The notes under the pieces are model-generated. The model saw only the letters and a list, made by a program, of their open reading frames with translations, ran no database searches and had not been told where the DNA came from. A program made the translations under genes and the position numbers. From Streptomyces gardneri (lineage in GTDB: Bacteria; Actinomycetota; Actinomycetes; Streptomycetales; Streptomycetaceae), in the NCBI RefSeq assembly GCF_006539185.1, contig NZ_BJMN01000039.1:36732-100731 (forward strand): DNA of 64,000 bases, written 5' to 3'. The stretch's first letter is position 1. Each line of letters starts with the position of its first letter. This document shows, piece by piece, positions 17,353-26,107 of this stretch.

Positions 17353-18292
17353 AGGGAACGCGTACAGGACTGGGATGGCTCCCGGGCACCGCCCCGAGGC
17401 TTTCCGGCGCAGCCCCGTCCTCCGCCCCGTGGCCCTGCGGCGCGCCGAACCACGCCACCGCGACCGCGCCCGCGACCGCAAGGACAAAGCCGAGGACGGC
17501 GAGCCAGGCGAAGCCCGGACGTGAGGCATCGCCCAGCCACCACACCCCGATCATGCCGGGGAGCACCGTCTCGCCGACCACCAAGGCTGCCGTCGCCCCG
17601 TTCACCGAGCCGATCTGGAGCGCGACGGTGTGCAGATACATGCCGCCGATCCCGGCGACGAGAATCGCGTACAGCGCGGGGTCGGTCAGGAGCGTGCCGG
17701 GGTCGAAGGGGTCGATGCCGTTCAGGATCCGTACCCCGACGCCCAGCGCGCCGAAGCCGAGCCCAGAAAGCAGACCGGCCAGGATCGCCGCCCGCCCGCC
17801 CAGGAGACGTACGAGGACTGTGCCACCGGCCATCAGGAGCAGGGAGATCGCGAGCAGCCACCAGTGCGTGGCGCCCTGAGTGTGCCCGCTGCCCTCCGGG
17901 CCGGCGGCGCTCGCCAGGAGTACCAGCGCGGAGCAGACCACACCGATCGATGTCCACTCCGCGCGGGTGAGCCGGATCCCGAGCAGCCGGACGCTCAGGA
18001 CCGCCGTGACGACCAGATTTGCGCTGATCACGGTCTGGGACAGGAACAGCGGCAGCAGCCGGGCCGCGAGCGCCCCGAGACCGAAACCGATGAAGTCCAG
18101 GATCGTGCCGACGACGAACTCCCAGGTCGTCGCCGCCTTCGCGGTGGAGGACAGACTCGGCCCGCCGCGCTCCGTGAGCCGGCCCGCGACCGCCTCACGC
18201 CGGGCGGACTTGCGCGACCCGACGGCCTGCAGGACGGAACCCGTGCCGTAACAGATCGAGGCGGCGATGGCGGTCAGCAGTCCTATGAGCAC
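17351..18292 (-). CDS. DMT/EamA-like membrane transporter
   Basis: A 313-residue protein. GTG 18292 follows ATGGAGCC. It has nine or ten hydrophobic helices in two repeats (VLIGLLTAIAASICYGTGSV, FLSQTVISANLVVTAVLSV, WWLLAISLLLMAGGTVLV, NGATAALVVGETVLPGMIG), typical of the drug/metabolite transporter superfamily. The substrate is unknown. The last residues read into an ISL3 remnant, so the native C-terminus is probably slightly altered. Confidence 0.85.
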   Translation of the reverse strand: MLIGLLTAIAASICYGTGSVLQAVGSRKSARREAVAGRLTERGGPSLSSTAKAATTWEFVVGTILDFIGFGLGALAARLLPLFLSQTVISANLVVTAVLSVRLLGIRLTRAEWTSIGVVCSALVLLASAAGPEGSGHTQGATHWWLLAISLLLMAGGTVLVRLLGGRAAILAGLLSGLGFGALGVGVRILNGIDPFDPGTLLTDPALYAILVAGIGGMYLHTVALQIGSVNGATAALVVGETVLPGMIGVWWLGDASRPGFAWLAVLGFVLAVAGAVAVAWFGAPQGHGAEDGAAPESLGAVPGSHPSPVRVP

Positions 18293-18630
18293 CGAATGGC
18301 TCCATTCCGGAAGGGTTGGTACGGACTGCCAGACGTGGCATCGGGCATAGAAGTTGCCTCCCGTAGCCACCCACAGTGATCATCTTCCCTACCAGCCCCC
18401 TTCCGGGCGGCCACCGGCCCCCTTCCAAGGCCTCCAACCTCAGCGGCCAACAGAAGAAGTAGACGACGAAGGCCGCATTGCAAGCGGAAGGGTTACCTGG
18501 TTTCCGGTGTCCGGCCGCTTCCAGATCACCGACAACCCCGCGGGGAACGGTCGCCCATCTGCCGGAGACTGTCTTGCGGACGGGAACGGCCCCGTGAGTC
18601 CGGGAGCAAGCGATGCCGCCGCCCTCGGTG

Positions 18631-18721
18631 GGGATCGTCACCGCGGGTGCGGGGAACAGCGTACGCGCGGTGGGTGGTCCGCGGGTGGGGCTGGGACCAC
18701 CCCCGCGGGTGCGGGGAACAG
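18631..18721. CRISPR. CRISPR relic E (two repeats)
   Basis: Repeats lie at 18631-18659 and 18693-18721, both with the CCGCGGGTGCGGGGAACAG end, separated by 33 nt. A truncated third copy (AGGACCATCCTG) lies at 18736-18747. The rest of 18293-18765 shows nothing else. Confidence 0.7.
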
Positions 18722-18765
18722 GCGCCTGTTGACGCAGGACCATCCTGTTCCACACTCGAGGTGTC

Positions 18766-19044
18766 TCAGAGCATGTCCCGGTCCATGAAGTCCTCGGCTT
18801 CTTCCCAGCTGATGAACGAGCATCCGCCTGTCTGAAGATCGACGACGATGGGGAGGTTTCCGGCTAGCTGGGCACCATCGACACCGTGGTCAAGGTAGTC
18901 GGTGGTGTTGTAGGGCGCGATGAGTCGGCCTTTGTCGACGAAACAGTCCTCTTGGATGATCCTGACGCTGTTCGCCTGCCAGGTGCGGCGTTCCTCGGCC
19001 AGGAAGGCGGCGGCTCGCTCCATGGCTTGTGCCTGCTCGAGCAT
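18766..19044 (-). CDS. Imm35/YrhB-type immunity protein
   Basis: A 92-residue protein. ATG 19044 follows ATGAGGACGAAC. The pattern LAGNLPIVVDLQTGGCSFIS plus the N-terminal AAAFLAEERRTW helix matches the YrhB/Imm35 immunity family, which protects against papain-fold or deamidase toxins in polymorphic toxin systems. Its start abuts the TAG of the toxin remnant upstream. It would now be an orphan immunity gene, possibly retained to protect against relatives. Confidence 0.7.
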   Translation of the reverse strand: MLEQAQAMERAAAFLAEERRTWQANSVRIIQEDCFVDKGRLIAPYNTTDYLDHGVDGAQLAGNLPIVVDLQTGGCSFISWEEAEDFMDRDML

Positions 19045-19160
19045 CTAGTTCGTCCTCATGAGGTAGTAGTGCCTGTATCTCGGGGCGGCAGGGTTGGCCT
19101 TTCCGCTCTGGAAGTCGAAGAAGACCACCTTGCCGTCGATGTTGGCGACGTTAAAGTCCA
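19045..19160 (-). pseudogene. C-terminal tail of a papain-fold toxin
   Basis: About 38 codons read ARMDFNVANIDGKVVFFDFQ then SGKANPAAPRYRHYYLMRTN, ending at TAG 19045, one base before the immunity ATG. The FNVxNxxGKVxFxDxQxGK...LLRTN pattern is the end of the glutamine-deamidase papain-fold toxin domain found at the C-terminus of actinobacterial polymorphic toxins. All upstream toxin sequence is missing. Confidence 0.6.
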
Positions 19161-19830
19161 TCCGGGCCGCCCAGGAGCGGCGCGCCAGGCGCCTGCCCCC
19201 GTGCCTCCGCCGCCCCGGGTTCCGACGGGGAGCCTGGTGTGCGAGGCGTGCCGTCGCCCGCTCAACCCTCTGCTGGCTAAGGCCTGCCCCACATACTGCG
19301 CTGATGCCGCATTAGGCGCGTACGGGGAGGGAAGTACCCCGGACCAGGCAAGTCTGGGGACACCGAAGGGTGTGTCAGCGGACCGCTGACACGGGGTGTT
19401 CACCGCCCGCGGGAGAGGCCCGGGATTCCCGCTCTCCGCAGGGACTGTCGGCTGGCACGGTCAAGGACAGGGCACACATGGTGAACTGCACCCCGGCGGC
19501 GGCCTCACGCGGCATGACGTCCACCCGCGCAGGCAGCGACCGCGAACAAGTCCTGGGGCAGCGGTCCAGGCTGGCTGTTGCCGGAGGTCAGCGGGTGTTG
19601 CGGCGCAGCGGCCTGGCAACAGGTGATCACTCCGTCTACTTGATCAGCCGGAACGTACCGTGGGGGCGATTTCGGGGTGGCGGCAACAAGGGCACGTTGT
19701 TGCGTCTGTTCTTGGATCGCGCATGGCAACGGTTTCAGGGGCCTACATTCTTGGATCCTCCCCTCCGGCAATCCGCCGGATGAGTGACAGGTACCCCTGC
19801 TCCGCTATGGGTTGAAGATTGGACATCTTG
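19161..19830. other. No gene recognised; contains a palindrome
   Basis: The only clear structure is the 10-bp inverted repeat GTGTCAGCGG/CCGCTGACAC at 19372-19392 around a single A, which resembles a repressor operator. A plus-strand stretch near 19235 reads SLVCEACRRPLNPLLA, weakly like a zinc-knuckle fragment. Confidence 0.4.
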
Positions 19831-20079
19831 ATGGAACGGCCGCTGCTGTCGTTGAGAACGACCCTGGTCCTTCTGCTCGCGCTCCTCGCCGGCGGCACGG
19901 CTGGAGGCCTGTCCGTGCTTGCGGGCGAGGGGGTGCCGCGCAGCGTGCTCGCGGGCCTCGCCGTCGCGGCGCTGGCGGTGCCCTTCTTCAACCGTCTCGT
20001 GGGCACCGAGGCCGACGAGGCCGCACCGTGCGCTCACGCGGTGGTGGCGCGCTCGCACGAGGAGCAGGGCAATGGGTGA
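19831..20079 (+). CDS. Small two-helix membrane protein
   Basis: An 82-residue protein starting MERPLLSLRTTLVLLLALLA (the TTG at 19819 is an alternative). Two hydrophobic helices (about 8-27 and 38-58) are followed by a short acidic/His tail. Its TGA overlaps the ATG of the XRE-REC gene by 8 nt, so the two are coupled. It may anchor or sense for that regulator; this is inferred from coupling only. Confidence 0.65.
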   Translation: MERPLLSLRTTLVLLLALLAGGTAGGLSVLAGEGVPRSVLAGLAVAALAVPFFNRLVGTEADEAAPCAHAVVARSHEEQGNG

Positions 20080-21151
20080 GCTCCGGCCGCTGGGGGATGG
20101 CCTCAACGATGCTTCCCGGGCGCTGGCGATGGCTCTGCGGGAGCTGTTCGAAGGGATGGAGTTGTCCGTGCGCCGGTACGCCGCGCGTCGCCAGCGCGAT
20201 CCGGGGACGTTCTCCCGGTATCTGAACGGGACCCGGTTACCGCCGTGGCAGGTGATCAATGAACTCTTCGCGGATCTGGGTGAGCATCGTGGGACGGTGG
20301 TGACTCCTGAGGCCATCGAGTTCGTGCGTGGGCTGTACGGGTCGGCTGTCGATGCCGGGTCTTCGCCCAACAATGCGGTGGAGATCCTGGAGCAGCAGCT
20401 GGCGGACGCGGACCGGGACTCCAGGCGTTCCAGTGTGCATGGTGACGTCCTGGGCGATGCGCTGCTGGACCGCACGCACCGCATCGCGGACCTTGAGGTG
20501 CGGCTGAGTCAGCTGGAGGCCGACCGCAGTGCCGAGCGGAGGCGGGCGGACGAGCTCGCGGAGGCTCACCCCGACGTCTCCGGCCTGCTGGAGGAGCGCG
20601 ACGCGCTGCGCAGCGAGGTGCGGCGGCTGGAGACGGATCTCCGCAACGCGCAGGCACTGCATGCCGCCGCCGAGCACCGGTGTGATCTGCTGGAACGGCA
20701 GCTGGAGGCCGTGGAGACGGTCACTCCCGCGCTGCCTGCCCCCGCGGTGTCCCAGCGGATGCCGAAGATCCTGGTCGTCGACGACCAGCCGGACAACCTG
20801 ATCGCGATGACGGCGGTCCTCGCCACACTCGACCAGGATCTCGTCACCGTCTCCTCCGGCAAGGAGGCACTCAAAGCGCTCCTCGACCACGACGACTTCG
20901 CCGTCATTCTCATGGACGTGCAGATGCCGGAGATGGACGGCTACGAGACCTGCGCCCATATCAAGCGCCGTGCTCGCACCCGTGACGTCCCCATCATCTT
21001 CCTGACCGCGATGGGCGCCGGACCGGAACACTCGGCCCGCGGGTACCAGGCCGGCGCCGTCGACTACATCAGCAAGCCCTTCGACCCCTGGGCCCTGCGG
21101 GCCAAGGTCGCGGTATTCACCTCCATCTACCTGGAACGCAACACCCAGTAG
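20072..21151 (+). CDS. XRE-type HTH plus C-terminal receiver domain protein
   Basis: A 359-residue protein. ATG 20072 follows GAGGAGCAGGG. Residues 1-70 form a helix-turn-helix-like domain (YAARRQRDPGTFSRYLNGTR). Residues 105-215 form a charged coiled coil. Residues 230-350 form a complete receiver domain with the acidic pair Asp237/Asp238, phospho-acceptor Asp282 in LMDVQMPEMDG and Lys325 in YISKPF. Response regulators usually have the receiver first; here it is last. No histidine kinase is adjacent. It is probably a phosphorylation-gated regulator. Confidence 0.85.
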   Translation: MGELRPLGDGLNDASRALAMALRELFEGMELSVRRYAARRQRDPGTFSRYLNGTRLPPWQVINELFADLGEHRGTVVTPEAIEFVRGLYGSAVDAGSSPNNAVEILEQQLADADRDSRRSSVHGDVLGDALLDRTHRIADLEVRLSQLEADRSAERRRADELAEAHPDVSGLLEERDALRSEVRRLETDLRNAQALHAAAEHRCDLLERQLEAVETVTPALPAPAVSQRMPKILVVDDQPDNLIAMTAVLATLDQDLVTVSSGKEALKALLDHDDFAVILMDVQMPEMDGYETCAHIKRRARTRDVPIIFLTAMGAGPEHSARGYQAGAVDYISKPFDPWALRAKVAVFTSIYLERNTQ

Positions 21152-21384
21152 CACGACCCCGACCGGACACACTCCGGCGAACTCGCATTGTCGGGCCCCT
21201 CCCCCGGCTCACCTCCGGCGGAAACTCGGCGTGTGTCGTGCCCTCGTTCGACGGGGTCACCTCCAGCTGGGCGGGTACACGCCCCCCGCGCATCTTCCCG
21301 TCGCCATCAAGTTCTCTGGGGCCTGTCACTGTGCCGGGAAGGCGGACCCACTGGTGATCTCGTCGACGATCGTCGCCACAGGGG

Positions 21385-21859
21385 TCACGGCTTCGGTACG
21401 GGTTCGGGCCATGCAGCCAAGGCCCGATCGAATGCCCTGTGCAGGGCGCGCACGAGGCGGGCCGTCGACTGTGCGGCGGTGAAGGGGGCGCGGGGGCTGT
21501 GTGTCGTGTCGAATCGGCGTACGGCCTCGGCGCATGCCGCGTGCGAGGGGTACGGCCGGGTCGGTCTGCGGCAGGCGTCCGCATGCGGCCTTGGTCTCTC
21601 GGATCAGGAGGCGTCCGTAGCCGGTGAGCTGGAGGCTGATCTGGTCGAGGTCGGCCGACGGCAGGACGGTGGAGTTCTCCCGCCAAGTCAGGACGGTGTC
21701 GACGAGCCGTTCATGCACGGCCCGGTCGAGCGGCACGGTGTCGTCGAGGAGTGCCTGGGGGTCGTGGACGATGCCGGCACACGGGCTCCCGTCCCATCCG
21801 CCCCGGCCGGTGTGGCCAGCGCGGTCGGGATGGGTGATGGGGGTGGCCGCTTCGGTCAC
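21385..21859 (-). pseudogene. Small conserved Streptomyces protein, frameshifted
   Basis: GTG 21859 follows GGAGGTGCC. The first frame reads HERLVDTVLTWRENSTVLPS and LIRETKAACGRLP. After a one-base shift near 21553 the second frame continues ACAEAVRRFDTTHSPRAPFT and LHRAFDRALAAWPEPVPKP to TGA 21385. The combined product of about 158 residues resembles the DUF6415 group of small helical proteins, a tentative assignment. Confidence 0.55.
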
Positions 21860-22094
21860 GTCGGCACCTCCAAGTCGGTTAACTGTCACGGGTGTTCGGA
21901 TACGGTGTTGCGGCGTTCGGCTTCGGGCTTGAGGAGCACCGTGTCGGTTGCCACGAGAGCGCCAGTGGGTTCTGGGGGCGCCGTGAGGCACTCAGTTCCT
22001 GCTCCCGGCCCGTTACAAGCAAAGGCGTTCCAGGGACGGGGAGTCGGTGGCATCGTGTTTTCTACGCGCACAGCTGACGAGACGGGGGGCTGGT

Positions 22095-22577
22095 ATGAAC
22101 CGGTGGGCCAGGTGGACGGTAGCGGGAGTGGCGACGGTCTCGTCGTTCGCCGCTGTCACCTCGCTCTGCGGGGCTCTGGTGCTGCCGCCGATGATGGAGG
22201 ACGCAGCAATCCGCTGGGGGTTGGCCTCCGCAATGGGCGCGGCGCTGGCAGCACTGGCTGCCGCATGGGGCCACGGTTTCGCCACCCGCACCCCGCAGAC
22301 CCCGGGCGAGGCGCCGCTCGGCAGATCGGCACATGCGGCGGGCGCTGGCTCCGTCGCCGTCGCCGGTGACAACTCGGGCAGCATCGCCACAGGCGACATC
22401 ACTCCGAGGGCGGTCCCCGCTCAGCCTCCCGCTCAATGGCCCGCCACGCCCCCTCCCCCCGCCCCGCCCTCCTCGAATAGCACGGTGACGGCGTCCGGGG
22501 AGCGGTCCATTGCCGTCGGTGGGAACAGCTCTGGGACCCTGTCGACCGGCGACCAGAGCGGCGGCACCGGACAGTGA
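22095..22577 (+). CDS. Membrane protein with two amyloid-like motifs (putative NLR partner)
   Basis: A 160-residue protein. ATG 22095 follows GGGGGGC. Helices at about 8-30 and 43-60 anchor it. The rest is a Pro-rich, low-complexity tail with two copies of a short motif: GSVAVAGDNSGSIATGD (85-101) and RSIAVGGNSSGTLSTGD (137-153). The NB-ARC protein encoded next carries a third copy near its N-terminus. Shared short Gly/Asn/Ser motifs between an NLR and a neighbouring effector are the hallmark of bacterial amyloid signalling sequences. Its stop overlaps the next start (GTGA), so the two are co-translated. Confidence 0.7.
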   Translation: MNRWARWTVAGVATVSSFAAVTSLCGALVLPPMMEDAAIRWGLASAMGAALAALAAAWGHGFATRTPQTPGEAPLGRSAHAAGAGSVAVAGDNSGSIATGDITPRAVPAQPPAQWPATPPPPAPPSSNSTVTASGERSIAVGGNSSGTLSTGDQSGGTGQ

Positions 22578-25234
22578 AATGGCCCTCGCGAATGAGGAAG
22601 GAACCACCCGCTCTCGCCAAGGTCGTCCCGCAGATCGAGGCGTCAGGGAAGGGTTCCGTCGTCATCGACGGGCACAACTACGGGCTTGTGATGACCGGCG
22701 ACGGCGCCAGGGCCGTGGAGCTTCCCGCCGAAGCATTGCGACCCCCCGCACAGGTAGACGCGCCCCCTGGATTGGACGACCTGCCGCTGCACCGGGGGCC
22801 GTTCGTCGGCCGCACGAGCGAACTGCAGCGACTCGACGCCGCACTGGCGGCCCCGGGCGGGGTTCTCGTGCAGGCGGTGCACGGGCTGGGCGGAGTCGGC
22901 AAGAGCACCCTCGCCGCGCACTGGGCCGCCACCCGCTCCCACGGCTGCGTCCCGATTCGGTGGATCAACGCTGACAGTCCCACTGGTGTCCACGAGGGCC
23001 TGGTGGCGCTGGCCACCAGCCTGCAACCGGCCCTGGCCGAGGCCCTGACGCAGGGGGCGCTGGCCGAGTACGCCTTACAGTGGCTGGCCACCCACACTGG
23101 CTGGCTGCTGATCCTGGACAACGTCAACGACCCCGGCGACATCGCCCCTCTGCTCGCCCGTGCTCCCGGCGGACGCTTCCTGATTACCAGCAGACTCGCC
23201 ACCACTTGGCACGACGTCACCACCGTGGTGCGCCTGGATGTCCTAGACCAGGCGGAGGCGGTGGACCTGCTCACCCGCCGGGCCGCGACCACCGCCCCGG
23301 GACGGAACATGGACGGCGCCGCCGAGCTGTGCGCCGAACTCGGCTACCTGCCCCTGGCCGTGGAACAGGCCGGCGCGTACCTGGCCCAAAACCTGCTCAC
23401 GACCCCCCGCGCCTACCTGGATCTCATCGGCCGCGACCCGGCGATGATGTACGACCAAGGGGCCGTCGGCATCGATCCTGAGCGCACCATCGCCCGAATC
23501 TGGCGCGCCACCTTGAACCGGATCACCGCCGACCAGCCCCTGGCCGCCGACCTCCTGCGGACCCTGGCCTGGTACGCCCCCGACCACATCCCCGCCGAAC
23601 TCCTGGGCGACATCACCGAGCCTGTAGTGAACGCCGCGGTCGGTCTCCTCACCGCCTACAGCATGATCACCGCCGATCCCGCGACCGGCACCCTGTCCAT
23701 GCATCGGCTCGTCCAAGCCGTCGCCCGCACCCCCGACCCGGACGACGCCCACCGCCAACCTCAGGACATCGATGCTGCGCAGCACCACGCCATCGTCGGC
23801 CTCTCCTTGCCCGATTCGACACACTCGAATCGTGCTGCCTGGTTCCGTCTCGCCCCGCATGTTGCCGCCTACTGCCGCAACGCGCCGGCTGCCACCGACA
23901 GTCCCTGGGTGGCCCGGGCACTCAACAACATGGGTGTGTTCCTGGACACCGAAGGATTCAACACGGAGGCGGTGCGGTATTTGGAGCGAGCCTTCGATTT
24001 CCACCAACGCCCCGGCAAGAGCCGCTCCAACCCAGAAGCCCACGCTGTGCGGGGCAACCTGGCGATCGCCTATGGCAACGCAGGGTTCCCGCGCGTCTCG
24101 CTGCCCCTGGCCTGGCAGAGTCTGCAGGACAACATCAATGCTCTCGGCGAGGAGCACCCCCGCAGCCTCACCGCGTTGAACAACGTGGCAGGCGCTCTGT
24201 ATCGGGACGGGCGGCTCGCCGACGCCACCTCCTTGTACGAGCGCTCCCTGCAGCTTCACACCGCGACGCTCGGCGCCGACCATCCCCATACGCTCACCGC
24301 GCGCAACAACATGGCCATCGCCTACCAGCGACTCGGCCGGGTGAGGGATGCGGTGACTCTGCTCGAGGAAAACCTCCGCACTCGCAAGCGGGTGCTGGGA
24401 GAGGACCACCCGCAGACGCTCCTGGCCCGGGTGAATCTCGCCGACGCATACAAGGTGGGTGGCCGCCTAGGGGATGCGCTGCGCTGTTTCGCGGAGAATG
24501 CGGACTCCTGCCGGAAGTTCCTGGGTGCCGCCCACCCGACCACTCTGGCCTCCGACGAAGGCATCGCCGCGGTATACCAGGCCCACGGCGAGACTGGGCG
24601 GGCCATCGCACTGCTGGAAGAGACCCTGCTGGCACGGCGGCGCCTGCACGGGGACTGCGATCCCCGGACGCTGGAGTGCCGCAACCAGCTGGCGCAGGCC
24701 TACCAGGCCGCCGGTGACCTGCCGCGCGCGATCGGGTACTTCGAGGAGAACGTCACCCTCAAGACGGATGCCTTCGGCGAGGACGCCCCCACCACTCTAC
24801 TGGCGCGCAACAACCTGGCCCACGCACTACTTGGCAAGGCCGGCCACGCATGCCAGGCGGTACGCGTGTTCGAAGACAACCTCGCCCGCCGCGAGCGAGT
24901 GCTGGGTCCGACCCATCCCGACACGCTGGTGTCGCTGCGCAATCTGGCTTTCGCCGCTCGCGAAGCTGGCGACCAGGAGGGAGCACTGAAGTACCTGCGG
25001 CTGGAGCTCCACCGCCGCGAGCAGACCCTAGGCGCCAACCACACTGACACAGTCGTCTCCCGTGAAAACCTTGCTTTCTTCCTGGCCGAGATCGGACGCG
25101 TCGGCCAGGCGATACCCCTGCTGCAGGCCAATCTCGCCCTGCGCTTGCGACACGATGGGCCGGACCACCCGGACACAATCGCCGCATACGAGACGCTCCA
25201 AGCTGCTGCTGAGTACGCAGAAGACGAAGAGTAG
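22574..25234 (+). CDS. NB-ARC/TPR (NLR-like) STAND NTPase
   Basis: An 886-residue protein. GTG 22574 overlaps the upstream stop. Residues 27-43 (GSVVIDGHNYGLVMTGD) repeat the motif of the membrane partner. NB-ARC occupies about 75-400, with P-loop VHGLGGVGKST (102-112), Walker B WLLILDNVND and RNBS-like GRFLITSRL. From about 440 to 880 there are many TPRs of the kind NNxAxAYxxxGRxxDAxxLxE with the 42-residue spacing of TPR_10/12. STAND NTPases oligomerise on sensing a ligand through the repeats. Here activation could nucleate the partner's motif, a proposal and not shown. Confidence 0.88.
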   Translation: MKWPSRMRKEPPALAKVVPQIEASGKGSVVIDGHNYGLVMTGDGARAVELPAEALRPPAQVDAPPGLDDLPLHRGPFVGRTSELQRLDAALAAPGGVLVQAVHGLGGVGKSTLAAHWAATRSHGCVPIRWINADSPTGVHEGLVALATSLQPALAEALTQGALAEYALQWLATHTGWLLILDNVNDPGDIAPLLARAPGGRFLITSRLATTWHDVTTVVRLDVLDQAEAVDLLTRRAATTAPGRNMDGAAELCAELGYLPLAVEQAGAYLAQNLLTTPRAYLDLIGRDPAMMYDQGAVGIDPERTIARIWRATLNRITADQPLAADLLRTLAWYAPDHIPAELLGDITEPVVNAAVGLLTAYSMITADPATGTLSMHRLVQAVARTPDPDDAHRQPQDIDAAQHHAIVGLSLPDSTHSNRAAWFRLAPHVAAYCRNAPAATDSPWVARALNNMGVFLDTEGFNTEAVRYLERAFDFHQRPGKSRSNPEAHAVRGNLAIAYGNAGFPRVSLPLAWQSLQDNINALGEEHPRSLTALNNVAGALYRDGRLADATSLYERSLQLHTATLGADHPHTLTARNNMAIAYQRLGRVRDAVTLLEENLRTRKRVLGEDHPQTLLARVNLADAYKVGGRLGDALRCFAENADSCRKFLGAAHPTTLASDEGIAAVYQAHGETGRAIALLEETLLARRRLHGDCDPRTLECRNQLAQAYQAAGDLPRAIGYFEENVTLKTDAFGEDAPTTLLARNNLAHALLGKAGHACQAVRVFEDNLARRERVLGPTHPDTLVSLRNLAFAAREAGDQEGALKYLRLELHRREQTLGANHTDTVVSRENLAFFLAEIGRVGQAIPLLQANLALRLRHDGPDHPDTIAAYETLQAAAEYAEDEE

Positions 25235-25243
25235 AGATCACGA

Positions 25244-25400
25244 ATAGCACTCGGCGCGGGAGTGATCGCCCTCGGCCGGTGCGGGGTAGTAGCGACCTGG
25301 CAGCACGACGACAACTTCGGCCGCATCCTCGCCGCGTACGGCTGGGGTCTTCGTCGCCGGCTCCATCGCCTGGGGCATGTTCGCCGACGGCTGGCGGACA
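25244..25400 (+). pseudogene. Internal scrap of a YnfA/UPF0060 membrane protein
   Basis: The sequence reads ALGAGVIALGRCGVVATWQH then NFGRILAAYG and, after a frame change, VFVAGSIAWGMFADGW. These are consecutive segments of the small YnfA/UPF0060 transporter-like family. Both ends are missing; the 3' side runs straight into a PIN-domain gene. Confidence 0.6.
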
Positions 25401-25821
25401 CGTCAGGAATACTCGCGGCCTACGACGAGACGGACCCGCTCTACGACAAGGCACGCTACGTACTCAACAGGGCTGGCACCATCGTGATGTCGCCGCTTGT
25501 CCTCGCAGAACTGGACCACGTGGGCTACAACATTGGGTTCACCCACGACGAAGTCCTCGCCATGTTCGACGGAATCGCGGCGCAGATGGAACGGGGACGC
25601 CTGATTGTCCCTGAGCTCAAGGCCCGATTCTGGAGACGGCTCAGAAGATCCGCCGCGACTACGCCGATCGCAAGCTCGACCTGTCGGACGCCACCACGAT
25701 GATGCTCGCGGCGGAATGGGACACGGTCAACGTCCTCACCAAGGACGAGCGCGACTTCCGATCCGTCAGCCCGTACCGCGGCTGCTGGCTCACGATCCTG
25801 CCGGCGAATGCCTCCGAGTAG
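25385..25821 (+). pseudogene. PIN-domain (VapC-like) protein, truncated and frameshifted
   Basis: The frame reads ADTSGILAAYDETDPLYDKA, SPLVLAELDHVGYNIGF and AQMERGRLIVPE. A shift near 25635 leads to AQKIRRDYADRKLDLSDATT, MMLAAEWDTVNVLTKDERDF and TAG 25819. The acidic triad of PIN nucleases (DTS, AEL, LSDA) is recognisable. The start codon is lost in the fusion with the YnfA scrap, and no antitoxin gene is adjacent. Confidence 0.7.
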
Positions 25822-26022
25822 GGGGCTGATACTGGTGGGCTCGCGTATTCAACTGTCGCGTGTTGGTACGTCCCGCTCTGGAATTGCTACTGACGTCAGA
25901 AGGATCCGGTGGATGAACCCAGAGGCCGATGCAACAGTTCATCAACGGACCGACGGACTGTACCCGCGGCGTACGGGAGCGACGGAACATGAGGCCATGG
26001 AGACAGGAGAGATATCACCACG

Positions 26023-26101
26023 GTGGCCACCACCACCGTGGCCGTCGCAGCGATCGTGGGCTCATTCGCCGGAGCTCGCAAACAGGCCCTGCGGTCGGCA
26101 G
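26023..26101 (+). pseudogene. Possible 5' scrap of a membrane-anchored protein
   Basis: GTG 26023 follows GGAGACAGGAGAG, and the frame starts MATTTVAVAAIVGSFAGARK, like the N-terminal helix of several Streptomyces proteins of unknown function. It stops making sense where the convergent AfsR-like gene ends. Short and uncertain. The stretch 25822-26022 holds nothing else. Confidence 0.3.
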
Positions 26102-26107
26102 ACCGTC

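Noticed and set aside
19190..19320. A plus-strand zinc-knuckle-like stretch (CEACRRPLNPLLA)
   Set aside because: Too short and without a start; it could be chance in a GC-rich frame.
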